DNA from: JACVCJ01 sp052437175
GTDB taxonomy: Bacteria > Bacteroidota > Bacteroidia > CAIKAF01
Direction: 5' to 3'
DNA: 64,000 nucleotides
Assembly (NCBI GenBank): GCA_052437175.1
Contig: JBQVOK010000004.1
Span: 377,294 to 441,293 of the forward strand
Shown piece by piece: positions 34,184-42,443 of the stretch; the first letter of the stretch is position 1; every line of letters begins with the position of its first letter. The notes below the pieces were generated by a model that saw only the letters and a list, made by a program, of their open reading frames with translations, was not told the origin of the DNA and did no database searches. The position numbers were made by a program, and so were the translations under genes.

Positions 34184-35089
34184 ATGAAGATCGGAATCCT
34201 TTCGAGAAGCAGCCTGATTTATTCAACGGCGCGCCTGGTAGAAGCGGCGCATCAGCACGGGCACGAAGTACAGGTGATCGACCACACCAAATGCAGTATT
34301 GTGGTAGAGCAGGGCAACCCCGCGGTAGTATACAACGGGCATCCCCTGCAGCATTACGATGCCATTATTCCGCGTATCGGAGCCTCTGTTACGTTTTTCG
34401 GTACAGCGGTGGTGCGTCAGTTCGAAGTACAGAACGTTTTCTGTGCCAACGGCTCACAGAGTATCGTACGCTCGCGCGATAAGCTGCGCGCCATGCAGAT
34501 CCTCTCCCGCGAAGGAGTGGGGTTGCCGAAAACGGTGTTTGCCAAATTTCCCAAAGACGACGATGTAGATGAACTGATACGCCAGGTGGGTGGTTCTCCG
34601 CTCATTATAAAACTGCTCGAAGGTACACAGGGCCTCGGGGTGGTACTGGCCGAAACGGACAAGGCCGCCAAATCGGTGATCGAAGCCTTCAGCGGGCTTA
34701 AGGAGAATATTCTCATCCAGGAGTTCATCCGGGAGGCCGGTGGCAGCGATATACGTGCCTTTGTGATCGACGGCAAGGTGGTGGGCGCCATGAAACGCCA
34801 GGGCAAGGAAGGCGAATTCCGCAGTAACCTGCACCGCGGAGGCCGCGGGACCATGATACAGCTGAGCCCCGAAGAAGAAGAGGCTGCCGTGAATGCCGCC
34901 AAAGCGCTGTCTTTATCGGTGGCCGGGGTAGACATGCTGCCTTCTGCACGCGGACCGCTGATCCTGGAGGTGAACTCTTCGCCCGGACTCAAAGGCATCG
35001 AGGGGGCTACCGGCATCGACCTGGCCGGGCATATCATCCGTTTCTGCGAAGAACATGCGAATACCGGCAAGTATAAAGACGAAAAATGA
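34184..35089 (+). CDS. rimK: RimK, ribosomal protein S6--L-glutamate ligase
   Basis: This 301-aa ATP-grasp protein starts MKIGILSRSSLIYSTARLVEA and is typical in length for RimK. It contains LIIKLLEGTQGLGVVLAE (ATP-binding lysine and Gly-rich loop), IRAFVIDGKVVGAMKRQGKEGEFRSNLHRGG (in parts, about 200-225) and the Mg-binding LEVNSSPGLKGIE. It adds glutamates to the C-terminus of S6 and so tunes translation. Its stop codon directly abuts that of the convergent glycosylase gene. Confidence 0.95.
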   Translation: MKIGILSRSSLIYSTARLVEAAHQHGHEVQVIDHTKCSIVVEQGNPAVVYNGHPLQHYDAIIPRIGASVTFFGTAVVRQFEVQNVFCANGSQSIVRSRDKLRAMQILSREGVGLPKTVFAKFPKDDDVDELIRQVGGSPLIIKLLEGTQGLGVVLAETDKAAKSVIEAFSGLKENILIQEFIREAGGSDIRAFVIDGKVVGAMKRQGKEGEFRSNLHRGGRGTMIQLSPEEEEAAVNAAKALSLSVAGVDMLPSARGPLILEVNSSPGLKGIEGATGIDLAGHIIRFCEEHANTGKYKDEK

Positions 35090-35698
35090 TCAGCGTTCCA
35101 GCGCCTTCCGGAACTGCTCCAGCACTTCGGCATAGGGTACACTCGATGCCGTGGACGTGGAATTGAGTACGATGCAGCGGATCTGCCTGCCCTCCACCGG
35201 TATATCAAAAACGGTATCCCGGCCGATCTTCTGCGGAAGCGGATCGGGTTCCAGTCCCTGCTCCTGCAGGTAACGCAGGAAGAGCCGCGCCGTGCTGCTG
35301 GGCGCCGAAAAGCCGGAGAGCAGTATCTTTTCCAGTTCGGGATGGGCCCGGATAATGCCCAGTATATCCTGGAATTCCGTGATCTCGATATTTGTATCCA
35401 GCGAACTTTTTCCACGGCGTAGTATGCGTTTGCCCAGGTTATGCACACCGGCATGCAGCGCCTGCATAATGCGGTAACGTTCCTCTACGGCTTTTTGCGG
35501 ATCGGTTTTCGTATATACAAGCGGAATGCCCGCCAGGTCCGAAAGGATTTTCCAGAAGCGGTTCTGCGCATTGGGATAATAAAAAGGATACGTGCGCCGG
35601 CCTTCGTGGGGCGGGTAACTGCCCAGGATCAGGGCGTACATGGGCTGCAGGTCCCGGTACCATTCCGGATGCACTTCTTCGTAGATATCTTCTGCCAT
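35090..35698 (-). CDS. Uracil-DNA glycosylase superfamily protein
   Basis: This 202-aa protein has the UDG-fold pattern: motif LILGSYPPHEGRR (about 23-35), the YYPNAQNRFWKIL stretch (41-53) that precedes the active site, and a C-terminal VLNSTSTASS in place of the usual PSTSPA. The Asn of YYPNAQN and the STS loop resemble the hypoxanthine-DNA glycosylase (family 6) group. It probably removes a deaminated base in DNA repair. The substrate is inferred. Confidence 0.8.
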   Translation of the reverse strand: MAEDIYEEVHPEWYRDLQPMYALILGSYPPHEGRRTYPFYYPNAQNRFWKILSDLAGIPLVYTKTDPQKAVEERYRIMQALHAGVHNLGKRILRRGKSSLDTNIEITEFQDILGIIRAHPELEKILLSGFSAPSSTARLFLRYLQEQGLEPDPLPQKIGRDTVFDIPVEGRQIRCIVLNSTSTASSVPYAEVLEQFRKALER

Positions 35699-35808
35699 CG
35701 TTTTAAAGATATAAAATTCCTGTAATAGACCACAGAAGTTCCGGCCGGAGGCCGTTTGCCCATTATGGAAAAATGTATTATATTTATCTAAATCCCCTGA
35801 CCGTGAAG

Positions 35809-36849
35809 ATGAATACTATATACAGGATACCCGCCCTTTGTGTCTTTTTTATCTTTTCCCTGCATGCGCCTGGCGCACAGGTCCGCCAACCGGAAGAACC
35901 GCTGAAGACTTTTTCCGGCAAAGGATATCCGCGTATCGAAATATATACGCAGAAAGAGGGGGTCGATACGGATGTACGGAGGAACAAAGACCTCATGGTA
36001 TACGGAGGCATCGCAGATCCACGTCCGTACATTATCCGGGAGACCGCAGAGATAAACGAAGCACAGACGGAAGCGCTGCTGAACACCGAACTGCGCGCCT
36101 TGCCCTTTTTCAGTGAAGAGAAAGAACCGCTGACGCTGCATACGTATTTCGAATACATGAAAGACAGGGAAGTGTTTAATTTCCTGTTCCCGAAGAACCT
36201 GGATGACTATACGCAGATGGTTGCGGGGGGCGGCGAAGATCAAAGCCTGCTGGCTTACCGTAAGACGGCACCCTATTCGGTTACGGTACTCTGGCTGGAT
36301 GAATCTCATTGGTATGTGGATAATATATATTACAGTTCCAATGCGGCCCTCGATACTTTTGTGCAGAACGCGCAGAAAGAAGTGCTTACCGAAGGTGAAA
36401 TACAGGATTTCCTGGACCTGTACTGGCCTTTTCAGTATAAACTGAGCGAAGGGCTGCCCTATTTGCAGCTTCCGGAAAATAAAAGCCTGCTCCCGGAAAC
36501 CGGGGTGGTGCTGGGTTATGCACTCAGTCCGGGCATGCCCGGCACGGAATCTTACGATCATAAAGTAACCGTGATCGGGAACCTGGATGATGGCAAAATA
36601 TATGTAGACCGGGCCCGGCTGGCGGCTTTGCTGTTAGAGGCAAAAGCCATCGACTGGGACGAGCTGCAACATCATATCCCCGCATCTTCTCACCCGGACG
36701 GGCAGGTGGTTACGCTGACCATCTGGCACGGTGGCTACCGTTACCGCATACTGGATCCCGGCTATAATGCTCCCGGATCAGCAGAGGCCATTTTTGCACA
36801 GAAAGTGAAAGCCCTGCTGGTACCGGAAACGAATACTGCCGACCGATGA
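35809..36849 (+). CDS. Secreted protein of unknown function (346 aa)
   Basis: The start MNTIYRIPALCVFFIFSLHAPGAQ is a signal peptide with a likely cut after GAQ. The mature part is mixed alpha/beta and shows no family I recognise. Blocks of note are YPRIEIYTQKEGVDTDVRR, SVTVLWLDESHWYVDNIYY and LTIWHGGYRYRILDPGYN. A -7-like TATATTTA at 35779-35786 sits 22 nt before the ATG at 35809. It overlaps the SMI1/KNR4 gene by 4 nt (ATGA), so the two are translated together. Confidence 0.82.
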   Translation: MNTIYRIPALCVFFIFSLHAPGAQVRQPEEPLKTFSGKGYPRIEIYTQKEGVDTDVRRNKDLMVYGGIADPRPYIIRETAEINEAQTEALLNTELRALPFFSEEKEPLTLHTYFEYMKDREVFNFLFPKNLDDYTQMVAGGGEDQSLLAYRKTAPYSVTVLWLDESHWYVDNIYYSSNAALDTFVQNAQKEVLTEGEIQDFLDLYWPFQYKLSEGLPYLQLPENKSLLPETGVVLGYALSPGMPGTESYDHKVTVIGNLDDGKIYVDRARLAALLLEAKAIDWDELQHHIPASSHPDGQVVTLTIWHGGYRYRILDPGYNAPGSAEAIFAQKVKALLVPETNTADR

Positions 36850-37550
36850 AGGATTTGTATGTGATCGGAAAGCCACAACCGCTGAATACGGAAGATATCC
36901 GGGCGCTGGAAACTGCTGCCGGCATGGAATTGCCGCCGGATTATGCGGCCTTCCTGGGGCAATACGGCTATGGCAATGTGAATGAACTGCTGCTGATCGA
37001 TCCGCCGGATACAGATTTTGTAGAGGCCAATTTTGGTGCACATCTCGAATTCTGGGACCTGAACGCCGAACAGATGCTGCTCGTAAAAGATTCGCTCAGC
37101 ATAGGCAGCACGGTGGACGGCGATATACTCAGCATCTGGCGCAACCCGCAGCGCTCTTTTGTGGTTCTTCCACGGCATTCCGATCAGATAGCCATATACG
37201 AAAACTTTCAGTCGTTGCTGACGCATTATGCAGATAGATATGCGTTTACGAACGATCCCTATTTCGATCCCAGTTACCTTTACGAAATGGAATACATCCG
37301 TTTCGTAAAGGACAACAAATTGCAGAAAGAACGTTTTGATACGGTGTACACCGCGTTCCTGGAAAAAATACCCTACGATCGTGTTTTTAACCCCGGCAAA
37401 CAACCTAAATATGTGTTGCAGCGCATCGGCGGCTGGGTATATTTTGATGTAATCGGTAAAAGCGCCGTACGCATTAAATACCAGCAGCTTTTCCGCGAAG
37501 AGGCAGAAAATATCCTGCATTTTATCCGGGAACAGCCGGAAAACGGTTAG
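36846..37550 (+). CDS. SMI1/KNR4 (SUKH) family protein
   Basis: The 234-aa protein has the SUKH opening IRALETAAGMELPPDYAAFLGQYGYGNVNELLLI (seen in parts, about residues 18-51) and then QIAIYENFQSLLTHYAD. SUKH proteins are common immunity proteins of polymorphic toxins but also have housekeeping members. It is cytosolic and coupled to the secreted protein upstream, an arrangement in which one could suspect a toxin-immunity pair. Nothing else in the upstream protein looks toxic. A terminator follows at 37567. Confidence 0.85.
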   Translation: MKDLYVIGKPQPLNTEDIRALETAAGMELPPDYAAFLGQYGYGNVNELLLIDPPDTDFVEANFGAHLEFWDLNAEQMLLVKDSLSIGSTVDGDILSIWRNPQRSFVVLPRHSDQIAIYENFQSLLTHYADRYAFTNDPYFDPSYLYEMEYIRFVKDNKLQKERFDTVYTAFLEKIPYDRVFNPGKQPKYVLQRIGGWVYFDVIGKSAVRIKYQQLFREEAENILHFIREQPENG

Positions 37551-37566
37551 GTACGCGCAAAAAAAT

Positions 37567-37598
37567 ACCGGTAAAGCAGATTACCGGTTATCTTTTTT
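37567..37598 (+). terminator. Intrinsic terminator after the SMI1/KNR4 gene
   Basis: ACCGGTAA (37567-37574) pairs perfectly with TTACCGGT (37581-37588) across a 6-nt loop. TATCTTTTTT follows. Confidence 0.85.
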
Positions 37599-37707
37599 CA
37601 GGGTATTCGGGTTTACAGAGGCACTGAATAAAATGGAGTAACCCTGCAAATATGCATTTTTTCCCCGGTGGGCACCTGCTTCAATAAATAAGCGGTCGTT
37701 CCGGGCC

Positions 37708-37764
37708 GATAAGCGGTAATCTGCGGGCAATGAACGGCAATACCCTACGGGCAGGCCGCTTATC
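37708..37764. other. Hairpin-forming intergenic element
   Basis: GATAAGCGG (37708-37716) is the exact reverse complement of CCGCTTATC (37756-37764). The 39-nt loop can pair further (CTGC at 37721 with GCAG at 37751). No T-run follows on either strand. It lies just past the 3' end of the minus-strand gene ending at 37790, so it may protect that transcript's end. The rest of 37599-37789 shows nothing else. Confidence 0.35.
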
Positions 37765-37789
37765 CGGCAGATGACCTGTAACAGGAATT

Positions 37790-38236
37790 TTACCTGGTGA
37801 TCCTGAACGTGTCCAGGATCTTCAGGGCCTCCTCGAAGGTGCCCGTATAACCGATCTCCACGAAAATGCCGCGCTTCAGCTTGCCGTTGAGCAGGCCGGC
37901 AAATACCACGGGCTGTCCGCTTTTATCGCCTTTAAAGTACATGCCCTCCATGGTCTCGGTCTTGATCTCTTTTTCCCGTTCCACCTTTTTTACGCCGGTT
38001 TCCCTGCCGGCGGCGATCGTGGCCTGGGCCGCCTCTTTCAGGTCGAAGCCGCGTTTCGAGAAATACAGGATCACACTGTAGCGCGTGCCGTTCCATTCAA
38101 AGGTGGTTTCGTTGTGATTACCCGTGCTGCCGCTCTCGGGCATCGTAAACTGTACATTGTTCTCGGTCCAGGTAACCGTTTGCTGTGCGGAGGCCGTGCC
38201 GGCCAGTAAAAAAAGGACTACTGCTAAAAATCTCAT
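37790..38236 (-). CDS. Small secreted protein of unknown function
   Basis: The 148-aa protein has a signal peptide (MRFLAVVLFLLAGTASAQ) and a mature part that begins QTVTWTENNVQFTMPE. The region NETTFEWNGTRYSVILYFSKRG and the closing EEALKILDTFRIT resemble small beta-sandwich periplasmic proteins. No family is recognised. The ATG at 38236 is chosen because it gives the signal peptide; an upstream extension adds a Cys-rich, non-typical N-terminus. It is divergent from purE. Confidence 0.8.
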   Translation of the reverse strand: MRFLAVVLFLLAGTASAQQTVTWTENNVQFTMPESGSTGNHNETTFEWNGTRYSVILYFSKRGFDLKEAAQATIAAGRETGVKKVEREKEIKTETMEGMYFKGDKSGQPVVFAGLLNGKLKRGIFVEIGYTGTFEEALKILDTFRITR

Positions 38237-38368
38237 GCAAAAACAAATTATTTCGTATTCCTTATACGTGATTTTTGCCGCAGAGGTTCCGCCCGGGCAG
38301 CGGATATTGTTCAAAAAGGATTAGGCAAAAGCCTAAAAAATGTTCATTTTTGCATAAAATCAAGCAGT

Positions 38369-38878
38369 ATGACGCCACGGGTAGGTATTATTATGGGTAG
38401 CAAAAGCGACTGGCCGGTAATGAAAGAAGCGGCCGATTTCCTGGAGACGATGGAGATACCTTTCGAGGTACATATCGTTTCGGCACACCGCACGCCCGAT
38501 CGTATGGCCGAATATGCCAAAGGGGCGCACTCCCGCGGTATACGTGTGATCATAGCCGGGGCCGGGGGCGCTGCACACCTGCCGGGTATGACGGCTTCGT
38601 ATACACATCTGCCCGTGATCGGGGTACCCGTAAGATCGTCCAATTCCATCGACGGCTGGGACAGCATTCTCAGCATCCTGCAGATGCCCAACGGCATACC
38701 TGTGGCCACCGTGGCCCTCAATGCCGCAAAGAACGCCGGTATACTCGCCGCGTCCATTGTTTCGGCCTCTGACGAAAAACTGGCAGAGAAACTGATAAAA
38801 TTCAAAGCAGAACTGGCAGAAAAGGTATTGGAGAGTGCCGCGGAATTGGATAACTTGCCCTACACTTACCGCAGGTAA
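38369..38878 (+). CDS. purE: N5-carboxyaminoimidazole ribonucleotide mutase
   Basis: The 169-aa class I PurE has the signature GIIMGSKSDWPVMKEA, then IVSAHRTPDRM and IAGAGGAAHLPGMTAS. It converts N5-CAIR to CAIR in purine synthesis, acting as an octamer in the cytosol after PurK, which is not in the window. A hairpin TTAGGC-AAAA-GCCTAA (38321-38336) and a one-mismatch -7 element CATTTTTG (38345-38352) lie upstream. Confidence 0.96.
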   Translation: MTPRVGIIMGSKSDWPVMKEAADFLETMEIPFEVHIVSAHRTPDRMAEYAKGAHSRGIRVIIAGAGGAAHLPGMTASYTHLPVIGVPVRSSNSIDGWDSILSILQMPNGIPVATVALNAAKNAGILAASIVSASDEKLAEKLIKFKAELAEKVLESAAELDNLPYTYRR

Positions 38879-38911
38879 GATCCAGTATTAATTTTTAAAC
38901 GTTTACCGACC

Positions 38912-39742
38912 ATGCTTTTACATCCCTTACGGGTGATGTGGATATTGCCGTTCCTGTGTCCGGCCGTGTCCGCAGCCCAGTACGTACTTTCCGGTGCCCG
39001 TGCCGCATCTGCGGGAAATGCCTCTCTTTGCGTTACCGATGTATACGCCGTTTTTAACAACCAGGCCTCCATGGCCCGGCTGGAAAAGCCGGCGATCTGC
39101 AGTAGTTATGAGAACCGCTTTATTTCCCGCGAGCTGAATTCCTTTGGCCTGGCCTGCGTGCTGCCTTTCAGGGCCTACGGCGTATTTGGCCTCAGCCTGC
39201 AGCGCAGCGGTTTTCAGTTGTTCAGCCGCAACCGTATCGGCCTGTCATACGCGCGTACGTTCGGCAGGCGGGTAAGTGCCGGACTGCAGTTCAATTACCA
39301 GCTGCTGCATATTGCGCAGGGCTATGGAACGGCACATGTATTTTCGGCAGACGCCGGTATTCGTATACAGATCAGCCCGGAGATAAGCTGGGCACTGCAT
39401 GTAAGCAATCCCATACGGCAGAAGGTAGCTGATTTTCAGCAGGAAAAACTGCCGCTGATCCTCAAAACCGGGCTCATGTACGTATGGAACCGTTCGCTGA
39501 GCTGTGCGGTCCAGCTGGAGAAAGATTTCGACCGTCCTTTTAATTTCGGTTTTGGCCTGGAATATACCTGGAAGGAAAAAGTGGCTTTCCGTGCGGGTTT
39601 CCAGACTCTGCCGCTGAGTCCGTCCTTCGGTTTCGGCTACCTGCATAAACGTATACAGCTGGACATCGGGGTTTCTTATAAGCGCTACGCCGGCTTTTCT
39701 CCGCAGCTTTCCCTCAATCACACCTTTGCCAGAGCCCTGTGA
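38912..39742 (+). CDS. PorV/PorQ-like outer-membrane beta-barrel protein
   Basis: The 276-aa protein has a signal peptide (MLLHPLRVMWILPFLCPAVSAAQ). Next comes GARAASAGNASLCVTDVYAVFNNQASMARL in its first 60 residues (given in parts), which is the GAR-x-x-x-G-x-A-x-x-x-x-D-x-x-A-x-x-N-P/Q-A pattern of PorV/PorQ-type barrels. The rest is strand-rich and ends in LSLNHTFARAL. PorV and PorQ help T9SS cargo leave the secretion pore. Whether this one does is inferred. Its stop overlaps the next start by one base (TGATG). Confidence 0.82.
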   Translation: MLLHPLRVMWILPFLCPAVSAAQYVLSGARAASAGNASLCVTDVYAVFNNQASMARLEKPAICSSYENRFISRELNSFGLACVLPFRAYGVFGLSLQRSGFQLFSRNRIGLSYARTFGRRVSAGLQFNYQLLHIAQGYGTAHVFSADAGIRIQISPEISWALHVSNPIRQKVADFQQEKLPLILKTGLMYVWNRSLSCAVQLEKDFDRPFNFGFGLEYTWKEKVAFRAGFQTLPLSPSFGFGYLHKRIQLDIGVSYKRYAGFSPQLSLNHTFARAL

Positions 39743-41820
39743 TGCGTAAAACGATATACAGTTACCTGTGCGGCTTTGTGCTGCTGAGCCTGCATGCGCA
39801 GCCACCTGGAGAAAAAACGGATATGGACCAGCTGATCGAGCGCCTGCTATCAGAAACGGCCGTGCGGGAGGGCGAAGACCAGGATTACGGCGAACTGGCG
39901 GAAGACCTGTACGATTATGCCCGGGAACCCCTGAACCTGAACCGTGCCACAGAAGAAGAACTGCTGAAGCTGCCTTTCCTGGCGCCTGCACAGATCCAGA
40001 CCCTGCTGGAACACCGGCAACGTTACGGCAGCCTCAAAACGGTGTATGAACTGGCCTGGCTGTACGGCTGGGATGCGGAACTGGCAAAACAGACCGCCCT
40101 GTTTGCAGAAGCCGGTCCGCCCGCGGAAAAACCGCTGAACCTGAAACGGATGCTGGCTTCGGGCAGCCATGAACTGCTGGCCCGTTACCGCGAACAATTC
40201 CCGGCAGCCAAGGGATTCCTGCCCGGAGGCGCTTACAAAGGCGCTAAGCAGGCCTATTATATACGCTACCGTTACCGTGTGAAAGATCGTTTCAGTGTAG
40301 CCCTGCTGGGCGAAAAGGATGCCGGGGAAGAGTTCTTTAAAGGCAGTCAGAAACAGGGGTTCGACTTTTATTCCGGGCATATCTTCCTGGCGCCGCCCAA
40401 AGGGATCGTAAAAAAGATCGTCCTGGGCGATTTTCGTATACAGGCCGGGCAGGGACTGGCGGCCTGGACCGGATTCAGCACGGGTGGAGGTATTGCCGGT
40501 GCCGGTTTTATGAAAAATGCCCGGGGGCTCGGTGTAAGCAGTTCGGCCAACGAAAGTATGTTCCTGCGCGGAATTGCCCTGGAGATACAGGCGCATAAAC
40601 GCTGGAACCTTACGCTGTATGGCAGTTATAAACGGATCGACGCTACGGTGGCGGACGACAGCCTGGAACAGCCGCTGTTCATCAGCACACTCAGCGCTAC
40701 GGGTATGCATCGCACGCAGGCGGAGACCGACCGTAAAGGTAGGGTGGGAGAGCTGGTTTCGGGCCTGTTGCTGCAATACCGGGCATCGCGGTGGCGCGTG
40801 GGTTTCAGCGCGCAGTATACCGGGCTCAGTGTTCCCCTGTTCCGCGCCGATAAGCCCTATGCACGCTATCGTTTTAGCGGGCGGCACCTGCTGAATACCT
40901 CTGTTTATTATACGATAAAAGCCGGTGGCGGGTTTCTCTTCGGAGAGTGGGCCGGCAGCAGCAACGGCGGCTGGGCCTGTGTAAACGGCTGGCAGGGCAG
41001 CCTGTCGTCCCTGTTCCGCCTGGCACTGTTACAAAGACATTACAGCCGCAGGTATACGGCTTTTTACTCGGCGGGCATGCGGCAATATGCCTACGGCACA
41101 GGAGAGACGGGCGTTTCCTTTTCGTTACAGTGTCTTCCCCTGAGGCGCCTGGAACTGCTGTTGTACGGCGATGCCGCCTATACGTCCTGGCTTAGCTATA
41201 CACAGCCGTTCCCTTCCTATATGGCAGAGGGAAGTGCCGATCTGCGCTGGAAAATAAGCCGTTCTGCCGAATGCGGTTTCCGGGTGCGTTACCGTTACCG
41301 GCAAGAGAAAAGTAAACTGCCATCGGTAGTGGCTGCTGTGGAGGATACGCGGCGCTGGGATTTTCGTATACAATTCATGATGCATATACGCAGCAATCTG
41401 CGTATACAACTGCGCGCCGATGCCGTGCAATACCTGCGTGCGGACGGACCGTCTTCACGCTGGGGTTACCTGCTGGCGCAGGACCTGGTATGGCAGCCCG
41501 CATCCGGTCCCCTGGATTTTTCCCTGCGTTACTGTATCTTTCATACTTCGGATTACGATACACGTATTTACAGTTACGAACGCGACCTGCTTTACGCTTT
41601 TTCGGTACCCGCCATGCAGGGGAAAGGACAGCGTATATACCTTACCATGCATATACGTACATTGCCTTCCCTGGACATTTACCTGAAAACCGCCTATACC
41701 TGGTATGCAGGTGCCGTCTCCTCCGGCAGCGGACATAATACCATACACGGGAATAAACGCTGGGAACTGGGACTGCAGACCCGCTGGAAATGGAGAAACA
41801 GGCCCTCCGTAAAAAAATAA
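39742..41820 (+). CDS. Helix-hairpin-helix domain outer-membrane barrel protein
   Basis: The 692-aa protein has a signal peptide (MRKTIYSYLCGFVLLSLHAQ). A periplasmic HhH-like segment (about 65-115, LNLNRATEEELLKLPFLAP and GSLKTVYELAWLYGW) is followed by a long strand-rich region (about 140-692) of a large outer-membrane barrel. The ComEA-type HhH normally binds DNA, but in this Bacteroidota family it sits in the periplasm and its ligand is unknown. Translation is coupled to the PorV/PorQ-like gene, so the two barrels probably work together. Confidence 0.88.
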   Translation: MRKTIYSYLCGFVLLSLHAQPPGEKTDMDQLIERLLSETAVREGEDQDYGELAEDLYDYAREPLNLNRATEEELLKLPFLAPAQIQTLLEHRQRYGSLKTVYELAWLYGWDAELAKQTALFAEAGPPAEKPLNLKRMLASGSHELLARYREQFPAAKGFLPGGAYKGAKQAYYIRYRYRVKDRFSVALLGEKDAGEEFFKGSQKQGFDFYSGHIFLAPPKGIVKKIVLGDFRIQAGQGLAAWTGFSTGGGIAGAGFMKNARGLGVSSSANESMFLRGIALEIQAHKRWNLTLYGSYKRIDATVADDSLEQPLFISTLSATGMHRTQAETDRKGRVGELVSGLLLQYRASRWRVGFSAQYTGLSVPLFRADKPYARYRFSGRHLLNTSVYYTIKAGGGFLFGEWAGSSNGGWACVNGWQGSLSSLFRLALLQRHYSRRYTAFYSAGMRQYAYGTGETGVSFSLQCLPLRRLELLLYGDAAYTSWLSYTQPFPSYMAEGSADLRWKISRSAECGFRVRYRYRQEKSKLPSVVAAVEDTRRWDFRIQFMMHIRSNLRIQLRADAVQYLRADGPSSRWGYLLAQDLVWQPASGPLDFSLRYCIFHTSDYDTRIYSYERDLLYAFSVPAMQGKGQRIYLTMHIRTLPSLDIYLKTAYTWYAGAVSSGSGHNTIHGNKRWELGLQTRWKWRNRPSVKK

Positions 41821-41866
41821 TCCGCAGATAATGCATGTGTATGAGCAGCATAGCTGAAATATTTCA

Positions 41867-41874
41867 TACGTTTG
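41867..41874 (+). promoter_or_regulatory. -7 promoter element of the small secreted-protein gene
   Basis: TACGTTTG is an exact TAnnTTTG match, 17 nt before the ATG at 41892. No clear -33 element is visible. Confidence 0.55.
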
Positions 41875-41891
41875 TGTTAAACTCCTTGATT

Positions 41892-42443
41892 ATGAAAAAT
41901 AACACCCTGTATCGTTTCCTGTCTATCGCTGTAGTCCTTTTCGTTTGCTTTTTGCCTGCCCGTGCAGTCAGCTCTGCCGGTATTAAAAAAGGTACTTTTC
42001 AGCTGGAAAAGAAAAAGATAACGGCCTGGAACCTGTCGGACTTTACCTCTATCCTGGGTAATGCCGCCCGTAAACGCGACGGTTATAACAAAACGCATAC
42101 GTACGATAACCTGGGTATCGTACTGTTTGAACCCTATGTGAACGAAGTGCCCGGCGGCCGTGTTTCCGAGGTACAGTTCTACCTGTCGCGCCCTGCCGAA
42201 ATGAACGATGTGGTGCCTACCGGTTCTTATTCAGGTAATTTCTTTATCGATAAACTGAAACTGACCACCTTCCTTACCCCGGAAAAGCTGGGTGAAGCGC
42301 TTAAGGACTGGGAAGGCGGTTCCGGTTATTCTACCGAAGTATTCAATTACGTATATAAGAAAACGATCTATATTTACGTAACGTTCAATGCTGCGCACAA
42401 TTCCGTGGTAAAAGTGAGCGTAGGCCTTAAGAAAAAATCATAG
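41892..42443 (+). CDS. Small secreted protein of unknown function
   Basis: The 183-aa protein starts MKNNTLYRFLSIAVVLFVCF, a signal peptide ending near ARAVSSA. The mature protein is alpha/beta with LGIVLFEPYVNEVPGGRVSEVQFYL and IDKLKLTTFLTPEKLGEAL as its clearest blocks. No family is recognised. The start is fixed by the promoter. Its last codons overlap the stop of the convergent MBL gene by 6 nt. Confidence 0.82.
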   Translation: MKNNTLYRFLSIAVVLFVCFLPARAVSSAGIKKGTFQLEKKKITAWNLSDFTSILGNAARKRDGYNKTHTYDNLGIVLFEPYVNEVPGGRVSEVQFYLSRPAEMNDVVPTGSYSGNFFIDKLKLTTFLTPEKLGEALKDWEGGSGYSTEVFNYVYKKTIYIYVTFNAAHNSVVKVSVGLKKKS

